Shown here piece after piece: positions 17,401-29,137 of a DNA stretch of 64,000 bases. The first letter of the stretch is position 1; every line of letters starts with the position of its first letter. Both the position numbers and the translations under genes were made by a program. The notes beneath the pieces were generated by a model, which was not told the DNA's origin, did not search any database, and saw only the letters and a list, made by a program, of their open reading frames with translations. Source of the stretch: Volvox africanus (taxonomy: Eukaryota > Chlorophyta > Chlorophyceae > Chlamydomonadales > Volvocaceae); NCBI GenBank assembly GCA_030268105.1, contig BSDZ01000079.1, forward strand, positions 1,307,501 through 1,371,500. The letters are read 5' to 3'.

Positions 17401-18871
17401 CGCACTCTTTGTCCGATGGCGTGCGCTTCCGCCTTCCCAAGGTCCGCTCCCCAATGCTTATTCCCCTAACCTTCCTTCCCGCGTACCTCCAGGCCGGTAC
17501 GTTGGCCTGCCCCGTCCCTGATGAGCTCAAGGAGTTCGAGATGTGGGCCCTATGTGGCGGCGTGCCGGAGGGTCTCAACCCGCGTAGCCTTAGGTAAGCC
17601 ACGGGCTTAGGCTCGGGTTACACAAAACACAAGAACAGCTAACACCAGAACCAGCACAAGAAAAGCTAGCAAGGACGGGGCAATATGACTGGCAATGGGT
17701 CAACAAAGCCGGGCAGGCGGGATTGCAGCGGTAACAGCTGGCCTGTGGTTGTTCTTTATGTAGCTGTGCTGCACTGTGGACTCAGGGATTCTGTACTGTG
17801 GCCGGGCGATTCCATGTTGTATAGTTAGGGTGGACTAAGTTGACAAGGAGGGGTCCGACGTTCGTTGTCTGTGACACAGGACGCTAATAAGGCCTGCTTA
17901 TCACTCCAGTCCTTTAATCGGTGTTCTTTGCCCTCCCATATCGAACCCCGCTTAAAACCCGTCAGGTCCGAGATTGGCCATAACACAAATATTTGGGCAA
18001 GCAAGGGCGACGGACTCAAACACCTTATCCTGCACGGTGTGGTGGGGATCCTTTCACCCAGCGACCCAACAGAGAAGTACTTCCGTGAGTGAAGAGTGGG
18101 CGCAAGGGGCGGGCAGGGCAGGGCAGGGCAGGGCAGCCGGAAATGCGGAATGCAAGGGAGGAGGGGGGTATGCGCGCGGCCGGCGTTTGTGTGAGGGGCG
18201 GCAGCGGCGATGCCGTTTCAAATGTTGGCACGTATATTTTGTGGCGGAAAAAGGATGTGAGGGCGACCAGATATCCTCTTGAAGTCGATCAGCCTCTCTC
18301 ACCTGTTAGTTCATTGCAATTCTCTATGAAACCTCCCGCATCCAAAGTTCTGCCGCATACGCTATGCTTCCACCCCCCAGAGGACAACGAGATGAACTTT
18401 GGGATGGGCAGTCGGCCATGCCACTTCTTGGACCCACGTGTGCTGGTGAGGCAGGCTAGTGCGGTTGGAGGGGGATAGGAGCGGAGCACTGGCAGGGGGA
18501 ATACGGCCCGTGGATCACATTACTAGTTCCACTTTGCAGCTTTGGTTTTCATGGCGTGGGGAGGACTGTGCGGTGAGTTCTTGCAAAGGCCTGAAAAATG
18601 GCCCACAGAAGCGGAGCAGGGAATGCACGAAAGGGCAAGAAATGTAAGAAATAAGAGGAAGGGCGGGCCGCCTCTATTTCTTACTCGCCGCATCCATCCG
18701 CCGCCCCCATATTCCTACTCTCGGCCTCCCGCCGAAACAACTGCTTACCCCCTTCCCCAGGTAAAGCACCGGTGCAAGTGCACGCAGCCGGAGGTTTGCG
18801 GCAAGGAGGAGGAGGCTGTGCGCAAAGCTGCTGCCGAACGCCGCATTCCACAGAACTACGTGCTGAAGTAG
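11458..18871 (+). CDS. Secreted/membrane FkbM-family SAM-dependent methyltransferase
   Basis: Putative SAM-dependent methyltransferase of the FkbM type, often acting on glycans. Exons: 11458-11512, 11860-11933, 12704-12786, 13227-13280, 13654-13708, 13951-14079, 14313-14431, 14718-14817, 15030-15132, 15521-15594, 15862-15958, 16289-16446, 17025-17075, 17493-17593, 17966-18084, 18381-18445, 18761-18871; total 1,548 nt, 515 aa plus stop, all phases consistent. Residues 1-20 are a hydrophobic signal peptide or anchor. Residues 47-78 form a Cys motif (NGVCEEGRPG ... CDLGTDCDDCG) of the kind seen in algal extracellular proteins. The SAM-binding motif I, LFVDVGANFGW, is at about 169-179, with the acidic loop AYEP after it; IDVEGWE at 283-289 is the typical FkbM core. 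The last 37 codons are Cys- and Lys-rich. The acceptor substrate cannot be told from sequence. Confidence 0.88.
14262..14311 (+). repeat. CTG/CCG trinucleotide tract before an acceptor
   Basis: Short GCCGCT and GCTGTT triplet repeats form the pyrimidine-rich end of the methyltransferase intron 14080-14312, directly upstream of the 3' splice site. Confidence 0.7.
15124..15159 (+). promoter_or_regulatory. Perfect 14-bp hairpin spanning a 5' splice site
   Basis: CCATTCAGAGTAAG (15124-15137) and CTTACTCTGAATGG (15146-15159) are perfect inverted repeats with an 8-nt loop. The left arm covers the exon-intron junction at 15132/15133 of the methyltransferase gene, so the donor GTAAG would be base-paired in the transcript. 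Confidence 0.6.
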
Positions 18872-19004
18872 AGGATGCCGTACCTGAAGTCACACGAAGA
18901 CTCCTGACGGCATTCACGTAAGCCGAAAGGCGAGAGCAGGTGGGCAATAGTGCTGGACCACAGCCGCACACGATCAATGGCCCATTAACTAATTTATTCA
19001 CTTT

Positions 19005-19009
19005 TGTAA
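19005..19009 (+). terminator. TGTAA polyadenylation signal (methyltransferase)
   Basis: TGTAA is the standard volvocine polyadenylation signal. This is the first one downstream of the methyltransferase stop codon at 18869-18871. Confidence 0.6.
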
Positions 19010-19867
19010 GCCTCTGATGCGTGCGGTTGTTCGTTGCCGGGCAACCATACCTGTACGGATGCACGTGCTCGTCATATATCGACCGTGTTATATTCCGTAA
19101 GCTGGCACATGCACTCGCGATGTGCAACAGTTTCACGAGGGCGGATTGCGTTTGGCAATGAGTGGATTGCCACTGGTCTCAACGGCAGCCGTGCGCGAGG
19201 AAGTGCAGAGGGCAGACATCCTTGGCGCTGTGAAGCAGGCGATGGCGCGAGGTTGCGCATAAAGAGGCCCCTGTGCTTACCCTCGATCGTGGCGTTTTGT
19301 ATGAGGCTTTCTGGCTTTCTGAGTGACGGATGCGATCAATCGGGGGGCGAGGGTGGGAAGGGGATTACTTTGAAGGCCCGAACCGCCCACACAACTCGCC
19401 CATCTCGCACGGGTGTGCTGGTGCGAGAGTGGAGTGATCAAGACAAGAACACATCCTATCATGCAAACACTGAACCATATCTGCGGGGCGTGATGCTATA
19501 CTGTGCTATGCTATACATCGGGTCGGCCTGTGCTCACGCAGATCCAGTGATTCTTCCATCACCTTGTGAGCGCATTCCTTGCGACGATGGGGCGGGGTCC
19601 TTGGTGATGGGTGGGTACGCGTCTGGCTCGACATGGGCGTTGTAGGCTCGACCTTTCTTGATCTACACAGGCTTATTTTTTCGTTTCCTTAGGAAGCCGG
19701 AAGCTTTGCATTTCTGGTTCACGATTCTGGGATACCTCGCAGGGGCGTATTCGGTCCTCTTGAGGGCGGTCCTCAGGAGGACCGGAGAGGACCGGCATTG
19801 GGGTTTTGAGGCCTAGGAATATTGTGGCTTGGAACAGCATCCCACTCGTGTGCATTTCATGTGTCCG

Positions 19868-19912
19868 AGCACGCGCGCACGCGCGCGTGTGTGTGTGTGT
19901 GTGTGTGTGTAT
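19868..19912 (+). repeat. Alternating purine-pyrimidine tract (GC/GT)n
   Basis: A run of CG/CA alternation passes directly into about ten GT dinucleotides. Such strictly alternating sequence is prone to form Z-DNA. No gene context is recognised. Confidence 0.75.
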
Positions 19913-20654
19913 GTACGGGTGTGCAGGGATGCAAATGGATATATCTTTTCAAGGGAAGGATCACGGCGAGCGAAGCACTGGCATCCCGAATTTGGAAGTA
20001 GGGCGGCTGGCGATGGGTGTGGAACTGGATCTCCCCTTCCCACAGGGGGCGCGAGGCAATGTTGATTAGCTGGATCGCACGGAGGGCCTGTACTGCTGTG
20101 TGGGCAACATCTATCGGAACTCTGGTTGGATGGGTTGGGTGGGTGGGTTCGATGTGTTCATCTGCGTCGTTTTTATGTGCTGTTCGTGCGCGGTCCGTCC
20201 ATCCATCTGTCCACCACAAAACACACCGTCGGGGCCAACTATCAAGGGCACCCTTGGAGTTCCCATATCGAATTTCCGTGTTCTTTTCAGTCAACCCCCG
20301 GGATTGGCAACTGGCAACTGACTAGCAGTTGTTTGGAACGTGTTGAACAACGATCGGGTGCTCCTCCAGGTGCTTGCACAGTACGTGAACCGCCACGGAT
20401 AGCGAGGTGGGCGTTGCATTACATTTTGATGACATAGGGCTTGCCCCTCCTTGTGCCGTGGACGGGCCCTTCTATATCTTGTCGTGTCTTCGACTTTCAA
20501 TGTTTTGAAATTCTGTCCGGCCAGGTAATAGTCGGAGCCGGGGGATGTTGTGGTTCCGGTGTGGTAGTGCAGATGGGTTTTAGGGACTGCGTAACAGATC
20601 TCGGGTTTTGAGCACTTGCTCGCGCACGTGGCAGTGGGGAAGTCTCAAGAGAGA

Positions 20655-20710
20655 AAAAAGGGGGGAGGGAGAAAGAGAGAGAGGCAGAGAGAGAGAGAGG
20701 AGAAGAGACA
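20655..20710 (+). repeat. Purine (GA)n-rich microsatellite
   Basis: Imperfect GA/GGA repeats covering about 50 bp. No function is apparent. Confidence 0.7.
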
Positions 20711-23222
20711 ACGAAGGTGCGGATTGAATTCGGGTCTGTAACTCTGCAGCAGCTGGTTTCGGGTTCTGAAATATTGACAGGAGGACCACTCGAAAAATCT
20801 ATTGAGGCTATTGAGGGTAATTTGTACAGATAAGGGTATTCTTAAACACTCTTCCGTCAACCAGGTTTGCATGCATACATTTCTGGCACGACGTCCGGTT
20901 GTGCACATCTTGTTGAGTTCTTGTAAATTTTGCAACGAAGCGCAAAATCGTCCAAAGTCAAAATACACGACGTTTACGCTTTCGTATCCCAATTCCCACA
21001 CAGGCGTAATATGCATATTCGTACTTGGCGTTAACCGTTAACGTTGACCGATGACTTACGTCCCGGCTCCCGGCTCAGTGCTTGCGGTGGTGGTCTCTTG
21101 GACCGGACTGTGGATATTGAGAGTTGGCCACCCGATGAGGATCTGCGATGTCCGGGCCACACAGCTGACTCACATCATAGTTACGATGTAAGTCGGGGAC
21201 GACTGAAAAGTGGTAGGTTGGCAAGTGTAAGCGACTTGCCAAGCGAGGCTTCTTCGCGCGTTGCGTTGGAACCCTGAACTGGGGACAGAATTGGTTTGGG
21301 TTGAATGCGTGGGCTGACCATATTGTGTCACTCCAGCGCACACTTGCAGTACTTGTTTGGGTGCTTGATCTCTAAAGACACCAGGTACATGTAGGATTTA
21401 CTGTGGAGCCTAAATGGCTCGAGTGCAATACGTCCAAATGAGCAAATCGCTGCGGGCCTTTCATGGCCAGACATTCAAGCTTCACTAAGCCTTGATGCCT
21501 CAGCTAGCACACACATTAAAGCCGATCAAAGCGCATCACTCGAAACGTACAGGACCATGGCAAACGAATTTGTCACGAGCATCAAAAGCAAGGAAAGGGT
21601 GGTTGAAGGGTATGTGTAGTGTTATAGCCTCTGCGAGGGCGATTTCGTGCTGCAAGCGCCCAGGAAGTCTGAGACCACAGCGGGACCGATCCTATTATTG
21701 GCTGTCAGAGGAAGACGGGAGCATTTAGATGTTCACGACATAACATGGAATGACCCAAGTTCATGGGGTTGATGGCCGCCAAGCAGGCAACAACAATCTC
21801 CCATACGAGGAGGGTCAAGGGCGATTTAGGGGTTCAGAGTTCAGGCGGCAGTGGCGGTGATCATAGTATCAATTATGGGGCCAGCAAGGCCGCTTGGACC
21901 TGGTAGTTGTATCAGGGGGTCGGCTTTACAAGGACGGCCTTCCTGTTCAGAGCCTAGGACAGCTCAGCCGAAAGGATATCGGCGGATAAGTTAACGGCCA
22001 GCTGTAGTTAAGAAATAAGCTGAGGGTGTTTTGCAATGGCGCAGTGAGCGTCGGCACGGGCCACCAGAATGCTGAGCCATCCGGCATACAATAATGTCGT
22101 CTCATTAATTTTCGGGTATAGGCATTGCACAAATATAGGAGTCGTCCATCAGTATACCATACCATTGACAATTGTTGTGCAGAAATTGTTATCGTACCCG
22201 TCCAAGGTCGGTTCAAACACAATAATCTAGTACAGTGAGCGAGTTGTCTGTCCCAGGACAATCCCAACAGCACAATAATGAGTTTAATACTGCTTTTATT
22301 AAATCCACGATGCTTCCTACATAAGATCTTGAATCGATGATGTAGCCTTTTGAAGCGTGCTTTGCAAAGCTTTGAACATGTGCTTTGGCTTTGTAGGGCA
22401 TGGGGAACACTCATCTCGTTATTGCAATCGCAGAATGGGGAATCCCGGGAAGTATGCGTGCCGTAACTTTAAGTTGCATCCGGAAAGGGCGTCCAAACCT
22501 CCCCACGCGTCATTTCGGGTTCCAACTTCTCTGCTCTCGCATAGGAAGTTCCCATAAAACCACAGAACCCATGGGACGAGGACTACAACGCCTGCAAGCT
22601 TTAAGAATGGTTGCACCTAAAAGTGAGCACTTAAAAGTTATCCGTTTGTAACGACCAAAGCGTGAAGACGAGGTTCAGCCCCAAACCCTGGTGTTGCAAT
22701 GATTTAACCTTAGAATGTCTATATAAAGTGGGCAACATTTTAAGGTTTCGACAGAACGCTACAATCAATTGCAACGCAAATTGCCTAATGGACATCAGGC
22801 CAACGCGCTCTTTTGCTCCACGGATGTCAGTTTCGAACTTTCCTTGCTAGGAATTTTTTACCTATTGTTTTACCTTTGTTGTCTTCACGGCGTCATAGGT
22901 CCAGCCATCAACTACCTTTGTCACGCAGGTCGTTGCCGTGCCTGTGACGCGTTGGCAGAGGATTCCAGCTAAGCGCGCAAGGTGACGAGGATCACATCCA
23001 TAACCTCCACGCACGAAGAATTATCTACAGCTAAAATTTTCCTACATCCTACAATTGAGTTACAGCTGCATTAGTACAAGGACTACAAATTATACCCCAT
23101 CGTTGGGTCTCAAAAATAACATTTCACTCACTCTTTACCCAGGATCTATTGTAAAGAGATAACAATTGTATAGGGGCTGTGGAATTTGCCCTCCTTCATA
23201 GAGGTAGCCGGAAGCAGCGCCG

Positions 23223-26200
23223 ATGCAGCTCCCGCAGGCTCTGCGGCCGTTGTTGGCTCGGCCGCATCCTGGGTTGGTAGAACCTCCGGGCATTGTTCCT
23301 ACCTTAAACTTTAATTCAAGTAGGCCCTCCCGCCGACTGTTCCTAAGCCGATTGAGGCTCGGCACTACATCCCGTTGGGTGAAATGTGCCATATCACGCA
23401 GTGGAACCCACCTTCCGACATCTGTTTCAGCACCACGCCCAACAGCCTCAGGTTTAACATCAGCATCATCACCAGCATCAGCAGACTCAGACAGTGAACC
23501 AGCATCAGAAGTCGGAGCATTGCCGGCAGATGCAGTGGTCCCCACGCGCTTCAGCAGCGCCGAAATGTTCCCATCAGCCGCGACTCGTCACAGCCGCGTC
23601 CGCCTCTATCCAGCATCCACGCCGGCGCATAGCGTTGGTGGTTCTTCCACCACACAGGCAGCTGGACAGGGCTCCGCGCGTGTTGTCCGGTGTTACAGCT
23701 GGCGCAGTTGCGCCAGCTTGCCGGGCCGCGCAAGACTAAGGATTGTCTCCCATTGGCGACTGAACGGTGGTGGCGGTGCCGCTGCCGCCGCTGACGGCAG
23801 TGATGCCGGCGTTTCGGAGGATCATGGCACCAACGATGCATTGGCACCATGCGGTGCCGCCCGCGGTTGCAACAGCAGTAGCAGTGTTACTTCTCACAGC
23901 GTCGGCAGCAGCGTAGCTCCCTTGAGCCCAGAGCGCATTCTTCTAGTTTCGGAGGCGTACGTGTAAGTGCGGGATAGTGGTTCCGCTGTCAACCCGGGTG
24001 AGCTCCTGCTGGCTTGGGTGCCGGCGTCTTACGCACCGCGCCGATTACTTCCAGTCGGAAATGCTGCCCTTATTTGAAGTTCAGCTTTTTTATTCCGCCA
24101 GTTAAAGGCTTTCCAAAGTTACACATACTTGCACCCCAAGGCCCCTCTTAACCCGCAATCGGGGGCCCTTTTAGATTCATGGTTTGTGTGAATTATGGGT
24201 TGCCGGCTGCGTTTCGCTCACCATTTTACCGCCTGTTCTGGTGCCCAGAGAGGCATGGTGGCGGGGAGTAGCTCGTGGAGCGGCCGCTGCTGAGGAGGAG
24301 CTCAAGCAGCTCGTCGTGACCACGCCGGTGGGAGGTGGCGGAGAAGGTGGAAGCAGCGGCGAAGGCAATGGAGGCGACGGCTCCGCCGCCGCCGCGGCCA
24401 CCGCTACAGCGGCGGCGGCGGTGACGGGGGGCGCTAGTAGCGGCGCTGCGGATGTCAGAGACGCTGCTGTCCAGCAGCAACAGCAGTCGCCTGCGAAAGG
24501 GCCTCATCGACATTACCTTACCGTGCAACAGCAGCAACAGCAGCACCACCCGCAACGCAAGGAGCAACGCCTTAACCGGCAGCACCCCCACCCTCACCCG
24601 CACCTGCACCAGCAAGATGATGAGCAACGGCACCAAGTCCTGGCGGAGCGGCACCAGCAGGGGGATCAAGAACATCAGCCGCATGAGGCCCTGGCCCTGG
24701 CCCTGATGCCGGACGGCGTTCTCCACAAGCGGCCGTTGCGGGTGGGTCCTGCGTCCCGGTGGTGGTGTGGGGTCTGCAGGGGGAAGCCTGGGAAAGGGAA
24801 ATCCTCAAGGGCGCGGCGGAAAGGGGAGGGGACTCTCACCCGTATTTCACAGTGTGTGCCACCATCATGACACACACACACACGACTAATTGGCCGAAGC
24901 AGGATGAGTCAAACATTAACAAAACAGACCTAAGGAAGGAGGAGGGGTGAGTGTGTGTTTGGGGGGGAGGATCTTGCATGGCAGTTTGGAGCCGTCGTGG
25001 AAGCGAAGCCCGGAGATCCCTTCCCGGAGTGCCCTCCCTGGAGCGATGCTGTAGTTTTTCCCCTTCTCCTACTCCTCCTCCGTCTCGCATTTCCTCCTTA
25101 GGGGTACGACGCTCTGGTGGGTCAATTGGCGGCCCAGCACGCGGAGTACCACCGGGTGCAGTACAGGCCGATTACGAGGTACGGCAAGAACAACCAGGAT
25201 GGGAAGGGATTTGCAGTGGCTCATATCTAAAGGTTGGGTGGGGGCTCCCAGATGTAATCTGATTCCTGTTTAGGAAACCCTCGCGCCATACCCACAACAC
25301 GCTCGCTCTTTCACTCCCTCCCCCCCTCGCGTCCTTCCCGTTTTTTTCCCGTCCAGCGCCGCATCTTGCTCCTCTAGCTGTGGCTATGTGCTGGGGGAGT
25401 ACCGCATGCAGGACGTGGGAGGTCTCGCTGGCCACCCCGCCACCTTCAGGTGCCTTGTGGTGGACCTATCGGTGCAAGTGGTGGAGGGGCCGTATTTCCT
25501 GTTGCATTCGCGGCGAAGGAGCCAGGGCCCGTCGGCATGCGCCGTTGTGTGCGTTGACCGGCAGTCCTTAGCAGGGCTTCTGTCGTAACTCTGGCGGTTA
25601 GCGTTTTCAACCGCCCATCTGCATCCTAACTTGATTGCGTCGTCCTCCTCTCGTGTTCGTGTGTTTGATTGTGCTGTTGACCAAACCGACGGCGTCTACA
25701 ACCTTTCAGAACGAGACAGAACGATACCCCCTTATTATGTGCAGGGTCAGCCGCGGGTATTGCCTCTTCAAGCTACGGCTGGACCCTGCCAGCGGTCGCA
25801 TCAGCCGGGGATGGGTGCGGCGGCAGATGACGCAGGAAGAGCGCGACGAGCGCGTCTGGGTGCGTGTTGAACAGTTTGTGTGGTGGGGTCGGGGGAGGGG
25901 AGGCGAGGGGAGGGGAGGGAGGCAGGTAGCTAATGCTCTATCTGGGTCACATGGCTGTTCCCAAAGATCGATGGGCCTCTTTTCTAATCTGCTGCACAGT
26001 GAGCCATCACGCGCTCTTTTCCATGGGGGACTGTGTGTCCGTCTGTCTGTCTGTCTGTCCCACGGTCTGTACCGCTAACTACCATTTTCCTTGTCCATCA
26101 TCATCATCTTTTTCCGCTGCCGCCACCACCACCACGACGTCTTATGTGCCGCCGCCTTGAATGATAACGGTGCTGCCCCCGCTTCCTAACGATGCGGTCT

Positions 26201-29060
26201 GCCAGGATGCCGTACACGTTTACCCGGCGGCATTCCCATTGGAGCGGATGCATCTGACTCGCGACGGCAAGCCCGACCCACGGGTCATGGAGGAGGCTGC
26301 TTGTGCCTGGGTTGCAGCGCAGGCCAAGCCGTCGCAGCGGCCGCCTCTCCCCAGCACGGGGGCAGAGATGGGCCTCACTATGGCGTCGGAAAGCAGCGAG
26401 TGGCGTGCATCCGGCACAACAGCCAGTGGCCGCAGCCGCCTGGCTCTCCTCCCAGGGGGACACCCCGGAGATGCCGGGGCCCCCAGCGACCCAGACAGCG
26501 AGGGCAAGCAGAAGAGTGAGGACCGAGTGCCGGGGGCAGGGGCAGGGGAAGATGTGGCGGCTGAGGCTGAGGCTGAGGCTCATGCAGCAGGCAGCGGCGT
26601 CGGCGGCAGCGGCAGCGGCAGCGGCAGCGGCCTGGTGGTGGGATTGGAAGTTGACTCAGCGGCCATTGACGAGCCGCTGCAAGCCGCGGGCCCGGCAGCA
26701 GGCGCGGGTGTGGGCGAGGTAGCGGCCGACAGCACTGGGGGCCCAGCGCCAAATGGAAGTGGGGCCGGCAGCAAAAGCGGTGTTCCCGGACCCGGAGCTG
26801 GACCCGGAGAACTTCAGAGCGTCAGCACCAGCGGCTTCGTCACCAGCACGAGTCCGGAGGGCGCCATCTGGAGTGGCGGCGGAGTGGCGGGGAACCGGCC
26901 GGGCAGTAACACCGGCGGGGGTGAGGCCGCCGCCAACGCCGCCGCGACGCCGGCGGAGGTGATTCCGGGGGCCGCCGCGGAGCCCCCGGATGTCCTGGGG
27001 TCAGGGCCCAGGGAAGGACCTGATAAGCAGCGGTCCACGGCAGCGGCGTCCTCCAGCGTGGCGTCGGCGAATGAATCTGCGTCGTCGTCCACGGCGGCGC
27101 CGCCTCGTGCCGAAGCCGCCGCTTTCGTGACGGCGGCTCAGGCAGGGCTGGTGGACCGGGTGCTTGCTCCGGACTGCAGGTGGGTTTGGGTTGCCCGGAG
27201 CCACTAGGACGTGCCGGTCACAACTGCTTGGGGGAACAGGTCGGATCCATATCTGAGTCATATCTGGTTAAGCATATTGTGGCCATGTGGACAAGGGGAC
27301 CCCCGCTGCAGCTGCTAATGGTGGTGATGGTGGGGTTTTGGGGGGGGATATTACGTTATTGAATGCTAATGTAGATAAGAGGAGGGGTCAAAGGCGCTCG
27401 CAAGAGTACCGGGCTGTAGCGTTGCTCAACACAGCTCATGAAGCTAACTTGAGCCCGACACCACCACCACGCTGTTGCTCCCTCTCCACCTGTGCACCTC
27501 TCCCTTTCTCTCGTTGCTCTCTCTCCCCGCTCTCGCACTCTCTTGTAAGTAAAGGCGACGGTTTGTTGTAATGGATGGAGGTAACCGATCTCGTTTCGCC
27601 TGGCGCAGATTGCTGGACGCGTACGGCATATGGCCTGACCCAGATGATGAAGACGGGAAGTACGGGTACGGCGGGCGACGTCAGCAGGTGGTAGTTGGCG
27701 CGCAGCAGGTGCTTCACAGGATCCAGGTGTGTTTCCCCCGCCATCCGCCCCCGCCCCAGCCTCCCGCCATTTGGTGTACGGTAGCCATTATGTGTATCCA
27801 CGAGAATCCCCCGCCTGTGTCCAGTACCCCCTCGCGACCCGCATCGGTGGCGTGGCTCGAAAGAAAGCTGTGTCGGTTGGCTCAGTGGATTGGTTCAAGG
27901 AATATAATTATATTATGTTCTATATAATAATTATAATAATTGTTTATAACAATTATATTAATTGTATTAATTATATCATATTAAAAATTAATAAATTTGT
28001 ATATGAATTGCCTTCCAAGTCTATGGATATACTGTTGCCCATACAGGCCCAGCAGCAGCGCTGTTCCCATGTCGAACCATTGCTGTACGACGTGGCGGTT
28101 TCGGAGTATCACAATATTGCGTTCGTACACTGGATCAACATTGTCACGCCCGCGCCGGAGCCGCCATCCACGAAACCGTCTTCGCAATTGCACAAGCCCG
28201 TTTTGGCATCGGGCGCCAAACCTGTAGTGGCCAGCGGGACAGCGGTGACCCGTGGGTCGCAAGAAGATGCCGGTGTGCGGCGCATTGCCATGGCGGCAAG
28301 CAGCGCGGCTGTCGCCGCCGCAACGGCAGCGTCGGCAGCGGCACAGGCCGCCACCGCTGCAGTGGACGTCGCGTTCGCTGCTACTGCAGCTGCAGATGTT
28401 GCCACGACGGCGGCGTCCACCGCCTCCATCGCCGCTACCGTGGCGGCCTTCGGGGCAAGCTCTGGAGACGAGGAAAGACGGCTGGTGGTTGAACCCAAGC
28501 AGCAGCAGCAGCAGGGACACTCGGCTGGTACTGAGCCGATCTCAGCAAGCGGCAGCGGCAGCGGCAAGGTGATGGTTGTGGACGGCAACGGCGGAGGAGG
28601 CGGAGGCGGTCGACAGATGGGGTTGCAGGACCTCCGCATCTCCATGCCCAACATGCCCTCCATGCCCAACATTACGCAAATTCCAATCCAGATTCAGAAT
28701 CTGGAAGAAGCCATTTCCGCGGCAGCGCAACGGGTGGCGGGAGCCGCTGGTACCGCCGCTGCCGCTGCCAGTGCTGCCGCGGCCGCCGCAACGGCCGTGA
28801 TTATGGCGGAATCCGGCAGCGCCGCTTCCGACCCCGATACTGCAGCTGCTGCTGCCGCCAAGGCGGCGTTGGCGGCGCAGCAGCGCAAGAGGGAAGCGGC
28901 CCCGCTGCTGCCACCGCCTCCGCCTCCGCCTCCCCCGGCACCGGTGGCGTACCAGCAGGAGTGCATGGCAGCGCTGCTCTTCACAGAAGAGGGCACCGTG
29001 TCGGACGTCTGGTTGTTCAGAGGCCCCTTCCATTACGAGCGTAGGCTAATAAAGCCCTAA
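23223..29060 (+). CDS. Large unrecognised low-complexity protein (about 1,244 aa)
   Basis: Not recognised. Exon chain: 23223-23962, 24249-24741, 25102-25178, 25378-25546, 25710-25859, 26206-27179, 27609-27726, 28047-29060; total 3,735 nt, in phase throughout. Codons strongly favour G/C endings in the later exons. The N-terminal exon is Ser/Pro/Ala-rich; exon 2 has poly-Ala, Gln and His/Pro tracts. Exons 3-5 encode the only globular-looking part, from LRGYDALVGQLAAQHAEY to VRRQMTQEERDERVW, including GYVLGEYRMQDVGG and GYCLFKLRLDPASGR. A third globular patch (LLDAYGIWPDPDDEDGKYGY, YDVAVSEYHNIAFVHW) is spread over exons 7 and 8. The rest is Gly/Ala/Ser linker and poly-Pro. The exon 4/5 junction and both ends are least certain; splicing at 29042 (gtaggc) into later exons is possible. 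TGTAA at 29761-29765 may be its poly(A) signal. Confidence 0.6.
27899..28010 (+). repeat. AT-rich island in a GC-rich intron
   Basis: About 110 bp that are roughly 90% A/T, in intron 27727-28046 of the large unrecognised gene. It contains a small palindrome (ATAATTGTT-tat-AACAATTAT) and several ATTAATT-type repeats. The composition is like algal organelle DNA and unlike everything around it. Confidence 0.75.
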
Positions 29061-29137
29061 GGGAGGAGGAGGAGGAGGAGGAGGAGGAGGAGGAGGAGGA
29101 GGAGGAGGAGGAGGAGGAGGAGGAGGAGGAGGAGGAG
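29061..29137 (+). repeat. (GGA)n microsatellite just after a stop codon
   Basis: About 24 uninterrupted GGA triplets start right after the TAA at 29058-29060. The G-rich strand is the mRNA-like strand of the preceding gene, so a G-quadruplex in the 3' UTR is possible. It is the source of spurious poly-Leu and poly-Arg frames. Confidence 0.95.

Larger units (their letters stand above)
18872..23222. other. Long stretch without a recognised gene
   Basis: It begins with the methyltransferase 3' UTR; TGTAA at 19005-19009 is a good polyadenylation signal 134 nt after the stop. The rest holds scattered frames of at most about 200 codons on both strands with no motif and no consistent splice chain, plus simple repeats at 19868-19912 and about 20655-20705. 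Composition falls toward AT-rich near 22000-23200, which suggests intergenic DNA. Confidence 0.45.

Noticed and set aside
23135..23545. Minus-strand ORF of 136 codons opposite exon 1 of the large unrecognised gene
   Set aside because: The plus-strand exon ends in a consensus donor and joins in phase to the next exon, so the minus frame is most likely a shadow. This is not certain.
24226..24726. Minus-strand Leu-rich ORF
   Set aside because: It is the reverse of Gln/Ala-coding repeats in exon 2 of the plus-strand gene.
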